Assembly (NCBI RefSeq): GCF_030123365.1
Contig: NZ_CP126107.1
Location: 5,631,501-5,695,500 of the forward strand
Direction of reading: 5' to 3'
Origin: Neobacillus sp. SuZ13
GTDB lineage: Bacteria; Bacillota; Bacilli; Bacillales; Cytobacillaceae
Length of the DNA: 64,000 bases
The notes below the pieces were generated by a model that was not told the DNA's origin, searched no databases, and worked only from the letters and a program-made list of their open reading frames with translations. The translations under genes and the position numbers were made by a program. Positions 8,516 through 19,997 of the stretch are shown piece by piece (positions within the stretch are counted from its first letter, which is position 1; every line of letters starts with the position of its first letter).

Positions 8516-9513
8516 TATCTTATTTTTAAAATTATTTTCCCTTTAGCTCTTCCTGACTCTGCATATTCCATCGCCTTTTGAGCTTCATGAAAAGGAAAAA
8601 CTTTATCAATGACAGGTTTGATGTTACCAGACTCAATAAAGTTTCCTATAATACGTAATTGATCTCCACTTGGCTTCATGAACAAAAACGAGTATTGAAC
8701 ATGATGCTTTTTTTCAAGTGCAGTAAGATTATGACTCGCCGCAGAAAACAACAACGTTTTAAAAAATCCTGAACCAAATTCTTTACCAAAACGAGCATTT
8801 GGTAATCCCGAAACGGAAACAATTTTTCCTCCGTCTTTTATCACTTCGAATGATTTTTCGAGTGTTTTGCCTCCTAGTGTATCAAATACGGCATCATAAT
8901 TTTTCAGGATATCTTCAAATTTTTCTGTCTTGTAATTTATAATTTCATCTGTACCAAGTGATTTTACTAAATTCATACCCGCTTCACTGGCAGTGGTTGC
9001 AACAGTTGCCCCCATTAATTTGGCCAGTTGAATCGCAAAGGTACCGACACCACCAGCCCCTGCATGAATCAAAATCTTTTGTCCTTTTTGTAATTGCAGG
9101 ATGTCGTGTAAGGCCTGATAGGAGGTTAATCCAACCAATGGGATCGATGCTGCTTCCTCAAAACTCAAATTTTTAGGTTTTAAGGCGATGTCATCTTCAT
9201 GAATAGCGATATATTCCGCAAACGTACCGATGTTACTCTTACGTGGACGTGCATATATTTCATCCCCCACTTTAAAACGAGTCACTTTTGCGCCAACCTT
9301 TACCACGACACCAGAAAAGTCATTGCCAAGGATAAGAGGCATTTTATACTTAACTAACAATTTCACTTTCCCATCGCGGATCTTAAAATCAACAGGATTA
9401 ATACTAGCTGCATGAATTTCTGCGAGTACCTCATATTCTCCAATTTCAGGCGTGGGCATCTCTGCCAAACGCATTGGGACTTTCCCATACCGATCAATAA
9501 CCATTGCTCTCAT
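8515..9513 (-). CDS. NADP-dependent quinone oxidoreductase-like MDR protein
   Basis: The 332-residue medium-chain dehydrogenase/reductase has an N-terminal GroES-like domain (SINPVDFKIRDG near 36-47, LGNDFSGVVVKVG near 63) and a Rossmann NADPH-binding domain with HAGAGGVGTFAIQLAK near 150-166. The cysteine and histidine ligands of zinc alcohol dehydrogenases are missing, which places it with the zinc-independent quinone-oxidoreductase class. SD GGAGGT lies seven bases before the ATG. The ArsR regulator is encoded 41 bp upstream on the same strand, so the pair is probably one operon in which the regulator senses a reactive compound that the reductase removes. The inducer is unknown. Confidence 0.9.
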   Translation of the reverse strand: MRAMVIDRYGKVPMRLAEMPTPEIGEYEVLAEIHAASINPVDFKIRDGKVKLLVKYKMPLILGNDFSGVVVKVGAKVTRFKVGDEIYARPRKSNIGTFAEYIAIHEDDIALKPKNLSFEEAASIPLVGLTSYQALHDILQLQKGQKILIHAGAGGVGTFAIQLAKLMGATVATTASEAGMNLVKSLGTDEIINYKTEKFEDILKNYDAVFDTLGGKTLEKSFEVIKDGGKIVSVSGLPNARFGKEFGSGFFKTLLFSAASHNLTALEKKHHVQYSFLFMKPSGDQLRIIGNFIESGNIKPVIDKVFPFHEAQKAMEYAESGRAKGKIILKIR

Positions 9514-9554
9514 TGGCTATACCTCCGAAAAATGTATGTTTATCTTCCATCATT

Positions 9555-9890
9555 TCAATAAAAATTTTGCATGAACTTTTCAATATCCAACACTAGTTTT
9601 TTTAATAAACCTAATTCTGTACGCACGTTAATATAGTAAAAATTTTTTGTCCCTTCTTTGCGCATTAAAATGACACCGGCATCTCGTAAAACCTTCAAAT
9701 GATGGGACACCGCAGGTCGAGAAAGATGTGTTTGTTCTGTGATTTCACCTACACGAAGTCCTGTTTGACAATCCGTTCCCATTAAAACTAACAAGATCGA
9801 TTGACGTGTTTCATCACCAATTGCCAATAGTACTTTTTGAGAATTAATAAAATCCTCTTTGATCATATTTAGTTGGTCCTGTTTATTCAT
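9555..9890 (-). CDS. ArsR-family winged-helix transcriptional regulator
   Basis: The 111-residue protein carries a winged HTH with LSRPAVSHHLKVLRDAGVI as recognition region (about 60-80), followed by a wing MRKEGTKNFYYIN. This is the ArsR/SmtB layout. There is no cysteine in the recognition helix and only one cysteine overall (GTDCQTG), so classical arsenic or zinc sensing is unlikely. SD GGAGGT is ten bases before the ATG. It is the first gene of a probable operon with the MDR oxidoreductase and should autoregulate; two short inverted repeats upstream are candidate operators. Confidence 0.88.
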   Translation of the reverse strand: MNKQDQLNMIKEDFINSQKVLLAIGDETRQSILLVLMGTDCQTGLRVGEITEQTHLSRPAVSHHLKVLRDAGVILMRKEGTKNFYYINVRTELGLLKKLVLDIEKFMQNFY

Positions 9891-9920
9891 TCAGTAAAAT
9901 ACCTCCAACGATCAGTTTAA

Positions 9921-9970
9921 TGGTTTAATTTGATGAACCATATAGCCGAATACAACAATATACTATTGTT
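9921..9970. promoter_or_regulatory. Candidate operators of the arsR-type operon
   Basis: Two inverted repeats lie 30-80 bp upstream of the arsR-type start: TGGTTTA...TGAACCA (9921-9940, one mismatch) and the perfect AACAATA-tac-TATTGTT (9954-9970). ArsR proteins bind short AT-rich dyads overlapping their own promoter, so either could be the operator. Assignment is by position and symmetry only. Confidence 0.4.
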
Positions 9971-10098
9971 ATGTTAGGTGCAATATTGAGAAAGCAAATC
10001 GAGACGAATACATCTTTGAAGTGGAGCATCATAAACTCGCACCATATTAACTAATCTTTTCAGTGACAACCATCGACCATCTTCCACAAGTTTCCCAT

Positions 10099-10400
10099 CT
10101 AATCAAACGTTTGATTAGTTTCACTTGAGCCATTGATGAATCTAGCTTAGTCCGCCATTATGCAAAAATAAATTGGTGAAACATGCACGAAAAATAGGAG
10201 AAAGATGTCGTTTATGCCGTTATCGTCACCATCCGACACTCTTTCGACTAAATACCATATAGGCTATACTATTCAAACGTTTGGTTAAAACTTCTGCAAG
10301 TACTGCTGTGTATGAATTCCTGCAGCAAAGTAGACAAGAAAAATGTCGAAGAGCATCTATTAATTTCGCAGGAAATAACCCATCTTTCAACAAGAACAGA
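10099..10400 (+). repeat. CAAACGTTTG repeat module, copy A
   Basis: The module starts with a perfect 20-bp palindrome, CTAATCAAACGTTTGATTAG (10099-10118). About 155 bp later come TTCGAC (10243-10248), a 16-base spacer, TATACT (10265-10270), and at once a second CAAACGTTTG palindrome (10274-10283). Further on are TGTCGAA (10344-10350) and CGCAGGAAATAACCC (about 10368-10382). The 10234-10400 part is close to copy C base for base. TTCGAC-N16-TATACT looks like a sigma-A promoter with an operator over the start point. It lies upstream of the leftward arsR-type gene and the rightward gene at 10487. Confidence 0.7.
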
Positions 10401-10486
10401 TGGTTATTGCACCAATTGTAAATTTACTAACGTATCTTGTTTGATATAATGACTTTACATCTATAAGAATAGGAGTTTATACAACC

Positions 10487-10771
10487 ATGAAACTTAAACA
10501 TGCAAAAGTACAAAATCTTGATCTAGAAAAGTCTACATTTAACGTCCTGCTAACGTTTGCTGATAATAATCAGGCTATGTTATTTTGCCGTGAAGAAGGT
10601 GAAAATATCAACGCCTATAACATTGGAATTATGAAAGGTACTTGCCCCTGTTGCTTGAAACCTAACTGTCCAAGTCTGTTTGCAAAGCGTCATGAACTAC
10701 TTAATGAAGCAAAAAAACTCACTGATTTCCCAGCGGAAATTAGTACAGCTAGAGTGTTAATTAATAGCTAA
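10487..10771 (+). CDS. Small cysteine-rich protein of unknown function
   Basis: The 94-residue protein is not one I recognise. Its notable feature is a cysteine cluster, CPCCLKPNC (near 64-72), with one earlier cysteine (FCREE), which could bind zinc. The ATG lies eleven bases after AGGAG, a long but usable spacing. It lies downstream of repeat module A on the same strand and is followed by a hairpin terminator, so it is probably a single-gene transcript. It could be cytoplasmic; no signal peptide or membrane segment is present. Confidence 0.6.
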   Translation: MKLKHAKVQNLDLEKSTFNVLLTFADNNQAMLFCREEGENINAYNIGIMKGTCPCCLKPNCPSLFAKRHELLNEAKKLTDFPAEISTARVLINS

Positions 10772-10868
10772 TTACCTAGTCAACACAAGCAAGCTAGTTT
10801 CTTTCGGTTTAATAGAATGGAAGCTATTGTCCTGGCTGGAATGAAATGATCGAAAAATAACAAGGAAT

Positions 10869-10918
10869 AAGCCTGAATCTAAGATTTTTTCGTAATCTTA
10901 AAATTCAGGCTTATTTGT
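10869..10918 (+). terminator. Terminator of the cysteine-rich gene
   Basis: AAGCCTGAAT and ATTCAGGCTT form the outer stem, with an inner AAGATT/AATCTT extension, followed by a T-rich stretch. It lies about 100 bp after the stop codon at 10771. Confidence 0.75.
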
Positions 10919-11050
10919 TGGTTTATTCTTTTTATGTCCTACCATTGCTGCATTGTAAAAGGAGGATAGTTAATTACTTGACTACATATCTCCAAATATA
11001 ATAAATTGCTTATCTATTGTTTTTTCATTAATAAGTCCAACTGACAATGA

Positions 11051-12877
11051 TTAATTCATCACTTTCCAAAATTCTTCAGACACTACTTGATAACCTGCGA
11101 GACTCAAGTGAATGTTCAATGGATTTGGAAGGTAATCTGCAAAATTTGCTACATTAATAACTTGTGCAGTTGGTACAAATGTATCACCATTCTGTACAGC
11201 TTGAGCTTGAATCTGTCCATTAAATGCTAGTAATAATTGTTCTAACTGCGCTTTTTGCTGCACGTCAGTTACATATGGGAATGGGTTATAATACCCCATC
11301 ACATATACCTTCACATTTGGATTCAATTGATCGATTGCGCTTAAAATTGCATTCAAATTTGCAGTAATTTTTCCAATTTCTGTTGGTGCTTGAGCTGGAT
11401 TTGCTTGAATGGCAGGTAGGACTGCAAGCAGATCATTCGCACCAATATCAATAGTTAAATGCGTTGCTTCTTTTATTTCTTTTTGGACGTTTGCTTTACT
11501 AAAATCAGCTATAACATCATCTGTTTTATATCCAGAAACACCAAAGTTATCAAAATCTAGTAACTGATAGGATTTTGTAAACTTCTCTGAAATATAATTT
11601 GGGTATCCCCAATCTAAATCTACTCCGTCGACCGGAATTCTATCTATTCCATAAGGTGTCATACCGGCCGCTAAGGAATCACCTAAAGCAACATATTGAA
11701 CTTGAATTCGTGCTCCATCAGCACCTAATTTATAGCCATCCACTGTTGTATTGGCTGCCATTACCCCATCTTTATTGAAATAATACCATTTGACACTGAT
11801 TTGCTTCCAGCCTGTTACCCTTGACCCGTCGGTATTGAGGTAGTACCTTTTCCCTGATAAATCTAACCAACCGGTTTTCATCACACCAGTGCTGTCAAGA
11901 TAATACCATTTTCCACTTACTAAAACCCAACCAGTTTTCATCACACCTGAGCCATCAAGGTAATATTTCTTGCCACTTACTGTAATCCAGCCGGTTTTCA
12001 TTACACCTGAGCCATCAAGGTAATATTTTTTACCGCTTACTGTGATCCAGCCTTTTTTCATTACACCTGAACTATCAAGGTAATATTTTTTGCCACTTAC
12101 TGTGATCCAGCCTTTTTTCATCACACCTGATTTATCAAGGTAATATTTTTTACCGCTTACTGTAATCCAGCCGGTTTTCATTACACCTGACTTATCAAGA
12201 TAATACTTTTTACCACTTACTGTGATCCAGCCTTTTTTCATTACACCTGAACTATCAAGGTAATATTTTTTGCCACTTACTGTGATCCAGCCTTTTTTCA
12301 TCACACCTGATTTATCAAGGTAATATTTTTTACCGCTTACTGTAATCCAGCCGGTTTTCATTACACCTGACTTATCAAGATAATACTTTTTACCACTTAC
12401 TGTGATCCAGCCGGTTTTCATTACACCTGACTTAGTAAGGTAATACTTTTTGCCTTTAACTGTGATCCAGCCTTTTTTCATCACACCATTTTTGTCTAAA
12501 TAATACTTAGAACCTTTATATGTAAGCCATCCAATCTTCATTACACCGTTTTTGTCAAAGTAATAACGTTTACTATCAATGGTCTTCCAGCCTTTTTGTT
12601 TCACACCTTTAACATAGTAATATCGTTTTCCATTCGTTTTTTTCCAACCGCTCTTTTTTACGCTTATGGTCTTTACTTTTGAACTTTCCTTTGGGCTTTC
12701 ACTTGGACTTTTACCACCGGGATAATGATATTCCCCGTAGGAAAGTCCCCATTTTTCACAGTTTGTCCAACAATAATGTCCCCCATTAGAGTCCGTTCTA
12801 CCTGGATGCGCATAAGCAGATAAAGGGATTGATAACATCATCAGAGTACAAATAGTAGCGAAGAGTGATTTCTTCAT
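11051..12877 (-). CDS. Secreted cell-wall-binding-repeat SGNH hydrolase
   Basis: The 608-residue product starts at ATG 12875-12877, six bases after GGGGGG; the longer frame adds ten residues without an SD. A signal peptide (MKKSLFATICTLMMLS...SAYA) is followed by a short HPGRTDSNGGHYC...YGEYHYPG segment like Bacillus YHYH-type proteins. Then come 15 cell-wall-binding repeats of 20 residues (GWITVSGKKYYLDKSGVMKT type, about 70-375), as in choline-binding proteins. A C-terminal SGNH esterase follows, with GDSLAAG, GANDLL and a late His in NIHLSLAGY. It probably attaches to wall polymers and removes ester groups from a wall or extracellular substrate. Repeat module B lies upstream. Confidence 0.88.
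   Translation of the reverse strand: MKKSLFATICTLMMLSIPLSAYAHPGRTDSNGGHYCWTNCEKWGLSYGEYHYPGGKSPSESPKESSKVKTISVKKSGWKKTNGKRYYYVKGVKQKGWKTIDSKRYYFDKNGVMKIGWLTYKGSKYYLDKNGVMKKGWITVKGKKYYLTKSGVMKTGWITVSGKKYYLDKSGVMKTGWITVSGKKYYLDKSGVMKKGWITVSGKKYYLDSSGVMKKGWITVSGKKYYLDKSGVMKTGWITVSGKKYYLDKSGVMKKGWITVSGKKYYLDSSGVMKKGWITVSGKKYYLDGSGVMKTGWITVSGKKYYLDGSGVMKTGWVLVSGKWYYLDSTGVMKTGWLDLSGKRYYLNTDGSRVTGWKQISVKWYYFNKDGVMAANTTVDGYKLGADGARIQVQYVALGDSLAAGMTPYGIDRIPVDGVDLDWGYPNYISEKFTKSYQLLDFDNFGVSGYKTDDVIADFSKANVQKEIKEATHLTIDIGANDLLAVLPAIQANPAQAPTEIGKITANLNAILSAIDQLNPNVKVYVMGYYNPFPYVTDVQQKAQLEQLLLAFNGQIQAQAVQNGDTFVPTAQVINVANFADYLPNPLNIHLSLAGYQVVSEEFWKVMN
12061..12420 (-). repeat. 180-bp tandem duplication inside the wall-binding repeats
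   Basis: Positions 12061-12234 and 12241-12414 are identical, each covering three 20-residue repeats; the two copies differ only at the last few bases (CCTTTTTT against CCGGTTTT). The whole 60-bp-periodic region runs from about 11750 to 12660. Confidence 0.9.
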
Positions 12878-13151
12878 AGTATTCCCCCCTAAAAATAACT
12901 TTTTCACTTTTGCAACAATGTAAATTATTGTATTAATAGTATAGTATACAAGTACTGTTATTAGAAGAAGTTTTATAGATAAATAGTATGAAAACCTTCT
13001 TAATTAAGAAGGTTTCAGAATGTAGATAAAAGGCATTCGAATGCCTTTTTATTTTTTTTTGCTCGTAACCGCATCACAGAGCGGGGATCTGACTCCACTG
13101 GCCATGCAAGGACCAACCATCCTTAACCATTTTTCAGCAAATTTCCCTATC

Positions 13152-13440
13152 AATTAAACGTTTGATTAAAACATCTTCATCCCTTGGTACATATACCTCA
13201 ATCTCATATGAGTAAAAAGTAACTTGTAGAAAAATAACAAAAAACAAGTCGCTTCCTAGTGAAAAGTCAATATGCGACACCCTTTCGACGAAATAACAAA
13301 AAGGCTATACTAATCAAACGTTTGGTTGAAACAGCCACAAGGATTGATATATAAGATTTCCTCCTGCATAGTAACCATAAAGACTGTCGAGAGGAAAAAT
13401 CCATTTCGCAGGAAATAACCCCCTATTTTACAGAATCAGC
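13152..13440 (+). repeat. CAAACGTTTG repeat module, copy B
   Basis: It contains AATTAAACGTTTGATT (13152-13167), then TTCGAC, 16 bases, TATACT, and CAAACGTTTG at 13315-13324. TGTCGAG and CGCAGGAAATAACCCC (about 13407-13422) follow, and the end is TTTTACAGAATCAGC. It lies upstream of the leftward SGNH wall protein and behind the terminator of the next leftward gene. Confidence 0.7.
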
Positions 13441-13570
13441 TAGATTTCTCTTAAACTTACATAATTCTTGTAAAACCATCGACTTTCTTCGTATTTATGA
13501 AGAATATCCATATAAAGATTAAAGAATTGTTGTGGCTGGGTTACAAGTTAATTCGCAAAACATACAGGAA

Positions 13571-13603
13571 AAATCCCCTTCACATGGTATGAAGGGGATT
13601 TTT
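13571..13603 (-). terminator. CCCCTTCAC-type terminator of the giant InlB-repeat gene
   Basis: AAATCCCCTTCA-catggta-TGAAGGGGATTT forms a strong stem with T or A runs on both sides. It lies 77 bp after the stop codon at 13680. The same stem sequence ends five other large genes in the window. Confidence 0.85.
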
Positions 13604-13679
13604 AGGTACCTTATTTGTCGTCCATTTTGTCTTGAATTCTTTTTATTTGTTTTTAGAAGCGTGTGAAAACTAAAGTGGT

Positions 13680-16600
13680 TTAGATCTTTAACACTGCCAC
13701 TGTAGAATAACCACTATAAACCTTTGTTTTACCAATCATACGATAAGCACGTACTTTAATGTAGTATGTCTTTCCTTTAGATAATCCAGTAATTGTTCCT
13801 GCAGTACTTGATACTTCTGCCTTTTTAGCATATACTCCTGTACTGTTTGTTGCAGCCCATACTTCGTATTTGGTTGCACCTGATACTGCAGTCCAAGTGG
13901 CTTTGATACTAGTAGTTGTTGCTTTTACTAGTTTTAATCCTACAGGTGTTGAAGGTATTGGTTTTGCACTTACTACAACTGACCAACCGCTATACACTTT
14001 CGTTGTTCCAACCAATTTATATGCTCTAACTTTATAGTAATAGATATTGTTAGTAGTTAATCCTTGGTTGATATAACTCGTTGCTGTTGTAGAAGTTAAT
14101 AACGTATAGGTTCCACTGCTTGATGCTGCTCGGTAAATTTCATATCCAGATGCCCCAGCTACAGCTCCCCAACTTATTTTCACACTATTGTATGAAGAAG
14201 ATACTGCTTTCACTGTAGTTGGAATTGTCGGATTTGTGACCCATTTTGCATATAGGGTTGTATTATTCAATATCTTTTGTGTGGTAAAGTTCCATACATT
14301 TACACCAGAAGACTCTTTGTACCAACCAACAAACGTGTAACCGGTCCTTGTTGGAGGTGCTGGTGTTTGAATAAAAGTATTGTAATTCGTTTTTATCGAT
14401 TTAACAGTACTTCCGCCTTGGCTGTTGAACGTAACTGTATACGAATTGATAATCCACTTCGCATATAGCGTTGTGTTTGCTGTTATTTTATCTTCTGTAA
14501 AGTTCCATTCTGTTGCAAACGCACTGTCCTTATACCAACCAGCAAATGTATACCCTGTTTTTATTGGAGCAATTGGTGATGTGAGCAGTGTATCATAGTT
14601 CACCTTTTGATTTGATACCGCACTTCCGCCATTGCTATTAAATGAGACTGTGTAAGAATTGATATCCCACTTTGCATACAATGTAATGCCGTCTACCGGG
14701 ACTGTATCGTTCTCAAAATCCCAGACTGTTTTGCACGCTGCATCTTTGTACCATCCTCCAAATGTGTAGCCTACCTTAGTTGGTGATGTTGGGGCTGTTA
14801 TCTTTGAATGATAGTTTGCATATATGCCGGTTACGGTACTACCGCCCTGACTATCAAAATTCACCGTATAATTATTAGTTATCCATTTGGCATACAACGT
14901 GATGTTGTCTGCTGAGACAATGTCGTTCACAAAATCCCAGGCCGTTGTGCAGTCTGCATCTTTGTACCATCCTCCGAAGGTGTAGCCAACTTTAGTTGGT
15001 GATGTTGGGGCTGTTATCTTTGAATGGTAGTTTGCATGAATGTCGTTTACGGCACTGCCACCCTGACTATCAAAATTCACCGTATAACTATTAATCGTCC
15101 ATTTCGCATACAACGTGATATTGTTTGTTGAGACTGTGTCGTTCTCAAAATCCCATTCCGTTGTAAAGGCTGCATCTTTGTACCATCCTCCAAATGTGTA
15201 ACCTACTTTAGTTGGTGATGTTGGAGCCGTAATCTTTGAATGATAATTTGCATTAAATCCCATTACAGCACTGCCACCCTGACTATCAAAATTCACCGTA
15301 TAACTATTAGCTGTCCATTTGGCATACAACGTGATGTTGTTTGCTGTGAATATGTCGTTCACAAAATCCCAAACCGTTGTGCACGCTGCATCTTTGTACC
15401 ATCCTCCAAATGTGTAACCTTCCTTAGTTGGTGATGTTGGGTCTGTGATTGTTGAATGGTAGGTTGCATTTATATCGTTTACTACACTGCCACCCTGACT
15501 ATCAAAATTCACCGTATAACTATTGATTTTCCATTTGGCATACAGAATGATATTGCTTGCTATTACGGTATCATTCACAAAATCCCATTCAGTTGTGCAG
15601 GCTGCATCTTTGTACCATCCTTCAAATGTGTAACCTACCTTAGTAGGCGGCATTGGGGCCGTGATCTTTGAATGGTAGTCCGTATTAATGCCAGTTACGG
15701 CACTACCTCCCTGACTATCAAAATTCACCGTATATCTATTAATTGTCCATTTCGCATACAACGTGATGTTGTTTGCTGGGACTATGTCATTCACAAAATC
15801 CCAGGTTGTTGTGAAGGCTGCATCCTTGTACCATCCTCCGAATGTGTAGCCAACTTTAGTTGGTGGTGTTGGGACCGTAACCTTTGAATGGTAGTTTGCA
15901 TGAATGCCAGTTACGGCACTGCCACCCTGACTATCAAAATTCACCGTATAACTATTAATCGTCCATTTCGCATACAACGTGATATTGCTTGCTGAGACTG
16001 TGTCTTTCTCAAAATCCCATTCCGTTGTAAAGGCTGCATCTTTGTACCATCCTCCGAAGGTGTAGCCAATTTTAGTCGGCGATTCTGGGGCTGTAATCTT
16101 TGCATTATATTCTGCATTAATCCCGGTTACTGCACTGCCACCCTGACTATCAAAGGTCACGGTATGACTATCGGTTGTCCATTTTACATACAACGTAATA
16201 TTGCTTGCAGGGACAGTGTCATTCTCAAAGTCCCAGGCTGTTGTGCATGCTGCATCTTTGTACCAACCACCGAATGTGTATCCAACCTTAGTTGGTGGTG
16301 TTGGGGCTGTTATCTTTGCATTGTATTTCGCATTGATGCCAGGTACGGCACTACCACCCTTACTATCAAAATTCACGGTATAACTATTGATGGTCCATTT
16401 CGCATACAACGTAATGTTGTTTGCTTTAACTGTGTCTTTCGCAAAGTCCCATGCTAATGTATAAGCGTTGTCCTTATACCAACCACCAAATGTATAACCT
16501 GTTTTTGTTGGCTCGGTTGGAGATACCACTAAATCATTATCATAAACTGAAGCTTTTTCATATAAACTCCCATCAACTAGAAAATTGACTTCAAAAGGTT

Positions 16601-19600
16601 TTTTAATGGTAAAGCTAATTGTTGTCCTATTTCCAACTTCATCTGTTACAACCAAGTTATAATTTCCATTTGAAGTTATTTTTGCTCCACTTTCAATTGC
16701 CCCACCATTTAATGTAGCTTTTCCTTCATTAAATATGATAAAAATATCATGATTGAATATGGCACCATCCTGAATTTCTGATACGATTGGCGTAGTTTTA
16801 TCAAGGACTGTGATTTCTAAACTTTCACTTTCATTTCCATCCGTGTCAGTTGCTGAAATCGTCAATTTTGTATTTGCTATTTGTTTAAAAATTACTACAC
16901 TGAATCTACCATTTTCATCCGCAGTTGCAGATCCAATAAGCACATTCCCCACTTTAACTTTAACCAAAGAACCTGCTTCTGCTTTTCCTGTTACAGTTTT
17001 TGATAAATCTGATACTTCATCCACTTGCGGTGCTACTGGAGAAATAACATCACTAACAACAATTTCAACAGATTCACTATTATTACCATTAATATCTGTT
17101 GAAGAAATAGACAATTTTGTACCAGCTAGTTGCTTTGGAATGGTTATAGAGAATTCACCTTGTTGGTTTGCAATGGCACTACCTATAATAGTCGAACCCA
17201 ATTTGCAGTAGACGGTTGAGCCGACTTCTGCGTAACCATTAATTGAAGTAGAGGCATTCGTAACTTCAAGAACGATTGGAATATCAGGATTCGTCGCATC
17301 TAAAACAGTAATGTTAAATGGTTCACTCTCGTTACCACTTGAATCCGTTGATGTTACAACCAATTTAGTATCTGCTTTTTGCTTTGAAATGGAAACTGTA
17401 AAATGTCCATTTTCATCGGCATAGGTTGTACCAATGATGTTGTCATTATTTTTTACTTTTATTAATGCGTCTGGCTCAGAAAGGCCAGTTATTTCAGTTG
17501 ATTTGTCCGTCACAATATCCACTTGAGGAACATCAGGACTAGTTCCATCCTGTACAATTGTCTCTGTCGGTTCACTATTGTTTCCAGCACTATCACTTGA
17601 ATAAACGTTCAATTTAGTGCCTAAAATTTGTTTTTGAATGGAAACACTAAATTGCCCCTTTTCATCGGCTGTTCCCAAACCAATAACAACGGAACCGCTC
17701 TTAACTGTGATAGATGAACCTGCTTCAGCAAATCCAGTAACTGTAGTCGACCGATCGATTACCTCATGCACAATTGGTTTTTCAGGTGCAGTCACATCCT
17801 TCACAATGACAATTTCTGGTTCACTCGTATTTCCAGCACTGTCAGTTGCATAGACATATAACTTAGTTCCGGCCTTTTGCCGTGGAATTGGAATTGCAAA
17901 AGTATATTGACCTGGGTTAGAACCTGTGGCAATTACCACATCATTTACCTTTATAGTAATCGTCGAACCAGGATCAGCTGCTCCAACAACATGTGTTGAT
18001 TGATCCGTTTGATTTCCCACACCTACTTGTGGAGGAGTCTTATCAACGACTGTTACAATTTTATCCTTCCCTTTATTACCAGCAGTATCAGTCGCATTTA
18101 TTATTAATTCTGTTCCTGCAGATTGTTTTCTTGAAAGCGTTAAAGAAAATTCCCCGTTTCCATTTGTTACGGCAGTACCCAAGATTCCGTAGTCATTATA
18201 AACATTTACATTTGAATCAGGTTCTGAAGTCCCCGTTACATCCAATGAATTATCTGAGACCTCATTTACAACAGGTGCATCAGGTCCAGTGGCGTCCTGA
18301 ACAACTACCTTAATCGAATCACTCGTATTTCCTTCATCGTCCGTAGCCACTGCTGATAAAACAGTTCCAGCTTTTTGTTTCGGTATTGAAATATGAAATC
18401 CACCATTTTCATCAGAGGTTCCATTTCCAACTAAATGCGAGTCAGACCAGAATTCGATCGTAAGCCCTGGTTCAGCCTCACCTTCCACAAAATCTGAAAT
18501 GTCATTTATACCATTTACATTAAAAATCATCGGTTTTGCTTCAGGTGAAGGTAAAAGGTCAAGTACATAAATTTGAGGATATCCATTTCCTTCACCTTTC
18601 CAAGCTACTTTATTATCATCAATCATTATTTCATCCGTGTAGTATGGAGAAGTGTTAAAAGCCTCTGCAATTTTTGAGGTTAATTTTGTTTCAGTATCAT
18701 ATAGAGTAATACCCGAATAGGAAGACCAAACAATCTTATTCTTATTAACTCTTAAAGTAGAAACAGACTCTTCGCCTAAATCCTTGATTTTCAATTTTTC
18801 CTTGGAATCAATATTATAGACAAATATTTCTCTACCATTGGAAAAATACACTTTATTTCCATAGATATCAAAATCTTTGGGATTAATGTTAGCCGTATCA
18901 GGAATCATATTTGTTTCATTCGTAATCGTATTAAAGATATAGATACCTGATTGATACCCATTGCCTTGACCCAAATAAACAATATGATTATTATAAATTC
19001 TTGGAGATTCCACGTTATAAAAATTGTAAGAAATTTGAGAATCTGCACCAGATTCCAAATCTTTTAAAATAACACATTCTCCATTTCTGTATGCTATATA
19101 AACAAGTTTATTACCAAATATCATAGGTGCTGCTGCCCATGAGCTTTCATTAGTTAATTTATTGGTATTATGGGTTATAAGATCATAAAGGAACAATTGA
19201 TCCATACCATTGACATTTTTATTGTAAACTAACTTATTCTTATAAATAGAAGAACTCCAAGAAGTTTCATTACTCTCTGTTAACTCTTTTGTTTCATCAG
19301 TTTTTAGATTATAGTAATTTGTACTAGCGTAAGAGGAATTTTGATTCCAAACAAGGAAATCATCAGCTAAACCTATACTAGAATAATTTGACACCACCCC
19401 ATTAATCGGAGCATTATTTGTTACTTGTTTAGATCCACCAATTACAACTTTACAAGAATCACTGAATAAACCATCTTCAGATTCTATAACTATCGTTGCA
19501 ACCCCAGTCCCTTTCGCAATGACTTTCCCATTCGCTAGCACATCTGCAATTTCAGGATTCAGAGATTTCCATTTTAATGTTTGATTACTTGAATTTTTCG

Positions 19601-19985
19601 GGAAAATTTCTGCCTTCAAATTTTTACTTTCTAGAGAAGGCGAGTATACAATATCATTTGGCAAATTTACACTTTCAACAGGTACAATTGGTACGGGTTG
19701 AGTGTAAAAATCAGAATAATCAACATATGTTGCTCCTGGGTTATCTAAAAAATCGTAAATTTTTGACTTAATTTCACTTTCATCAGTTGATCCCCAATAG
19801 TTTTTTCCTGCTTCTAACGTACTTATTGCTGGATTGTAGGAAACAGCCATTTTCAAATTCATCTTGTTATTAATGAATGAATTGTTCTTAAAAGGTGTTA
19901 TATTTTGACCATTCTCAATCGCCACATCATTATTAATAAATTCACTATCAGTTATTAATGAATAATTACCTAATAAAGCACCACT
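13680..19985 (-). pseudogene. Giant surface protein, C-terminal part (IS110-disrupted)
   Basis: This is the 3' part of one gene whose 5' part is at 21606-22331. Joining the bases flanking the IS restores an open frame (...IENNKTSGALLGNYSL...), giving a protein of about 2340 residues. In order, this part encodes the end of a beta-helix, a Big_2-type Ig domain, a six- or seven-bladed TolB/WD40-like propeller (about 18560-19380), seven Big_6-like Ig repeats plus one divergent one (about 16590-18540), 11 InlB B-type repeats of about 70 residues (VNFDSQGGSAV..GYTFGGWYKD..LYAKW, about 14230-16580), and two FN3 domains at the end. No LPXTG or SLH anchor is seen. Without its signal peptide this fragment should not be secreted. 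A frame can open at a GTG near 19925 but has no ribosome site. Confidence 0.88.
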
Positions 19986-19997
19986 TTCGTATTATAA

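Noticed and set aside
10274..10283. CAAACGTTTG as a CcpA catabolite (cre) site.
   Set aside because: The outer positions do not fit the TGWNANCGNTNWCA pattern, and the palindrome is a different symmetric dyad.
10368..10400. CGCAGGAAATAACC...AGAATCAG as a sigma-H promoter.
   Set aside because: AGGAAAT fits a sigma-H -35, but the GAAT-like part is 16 bases away instead of about 12-14 and is not kept in all copies, so the call is not safe.
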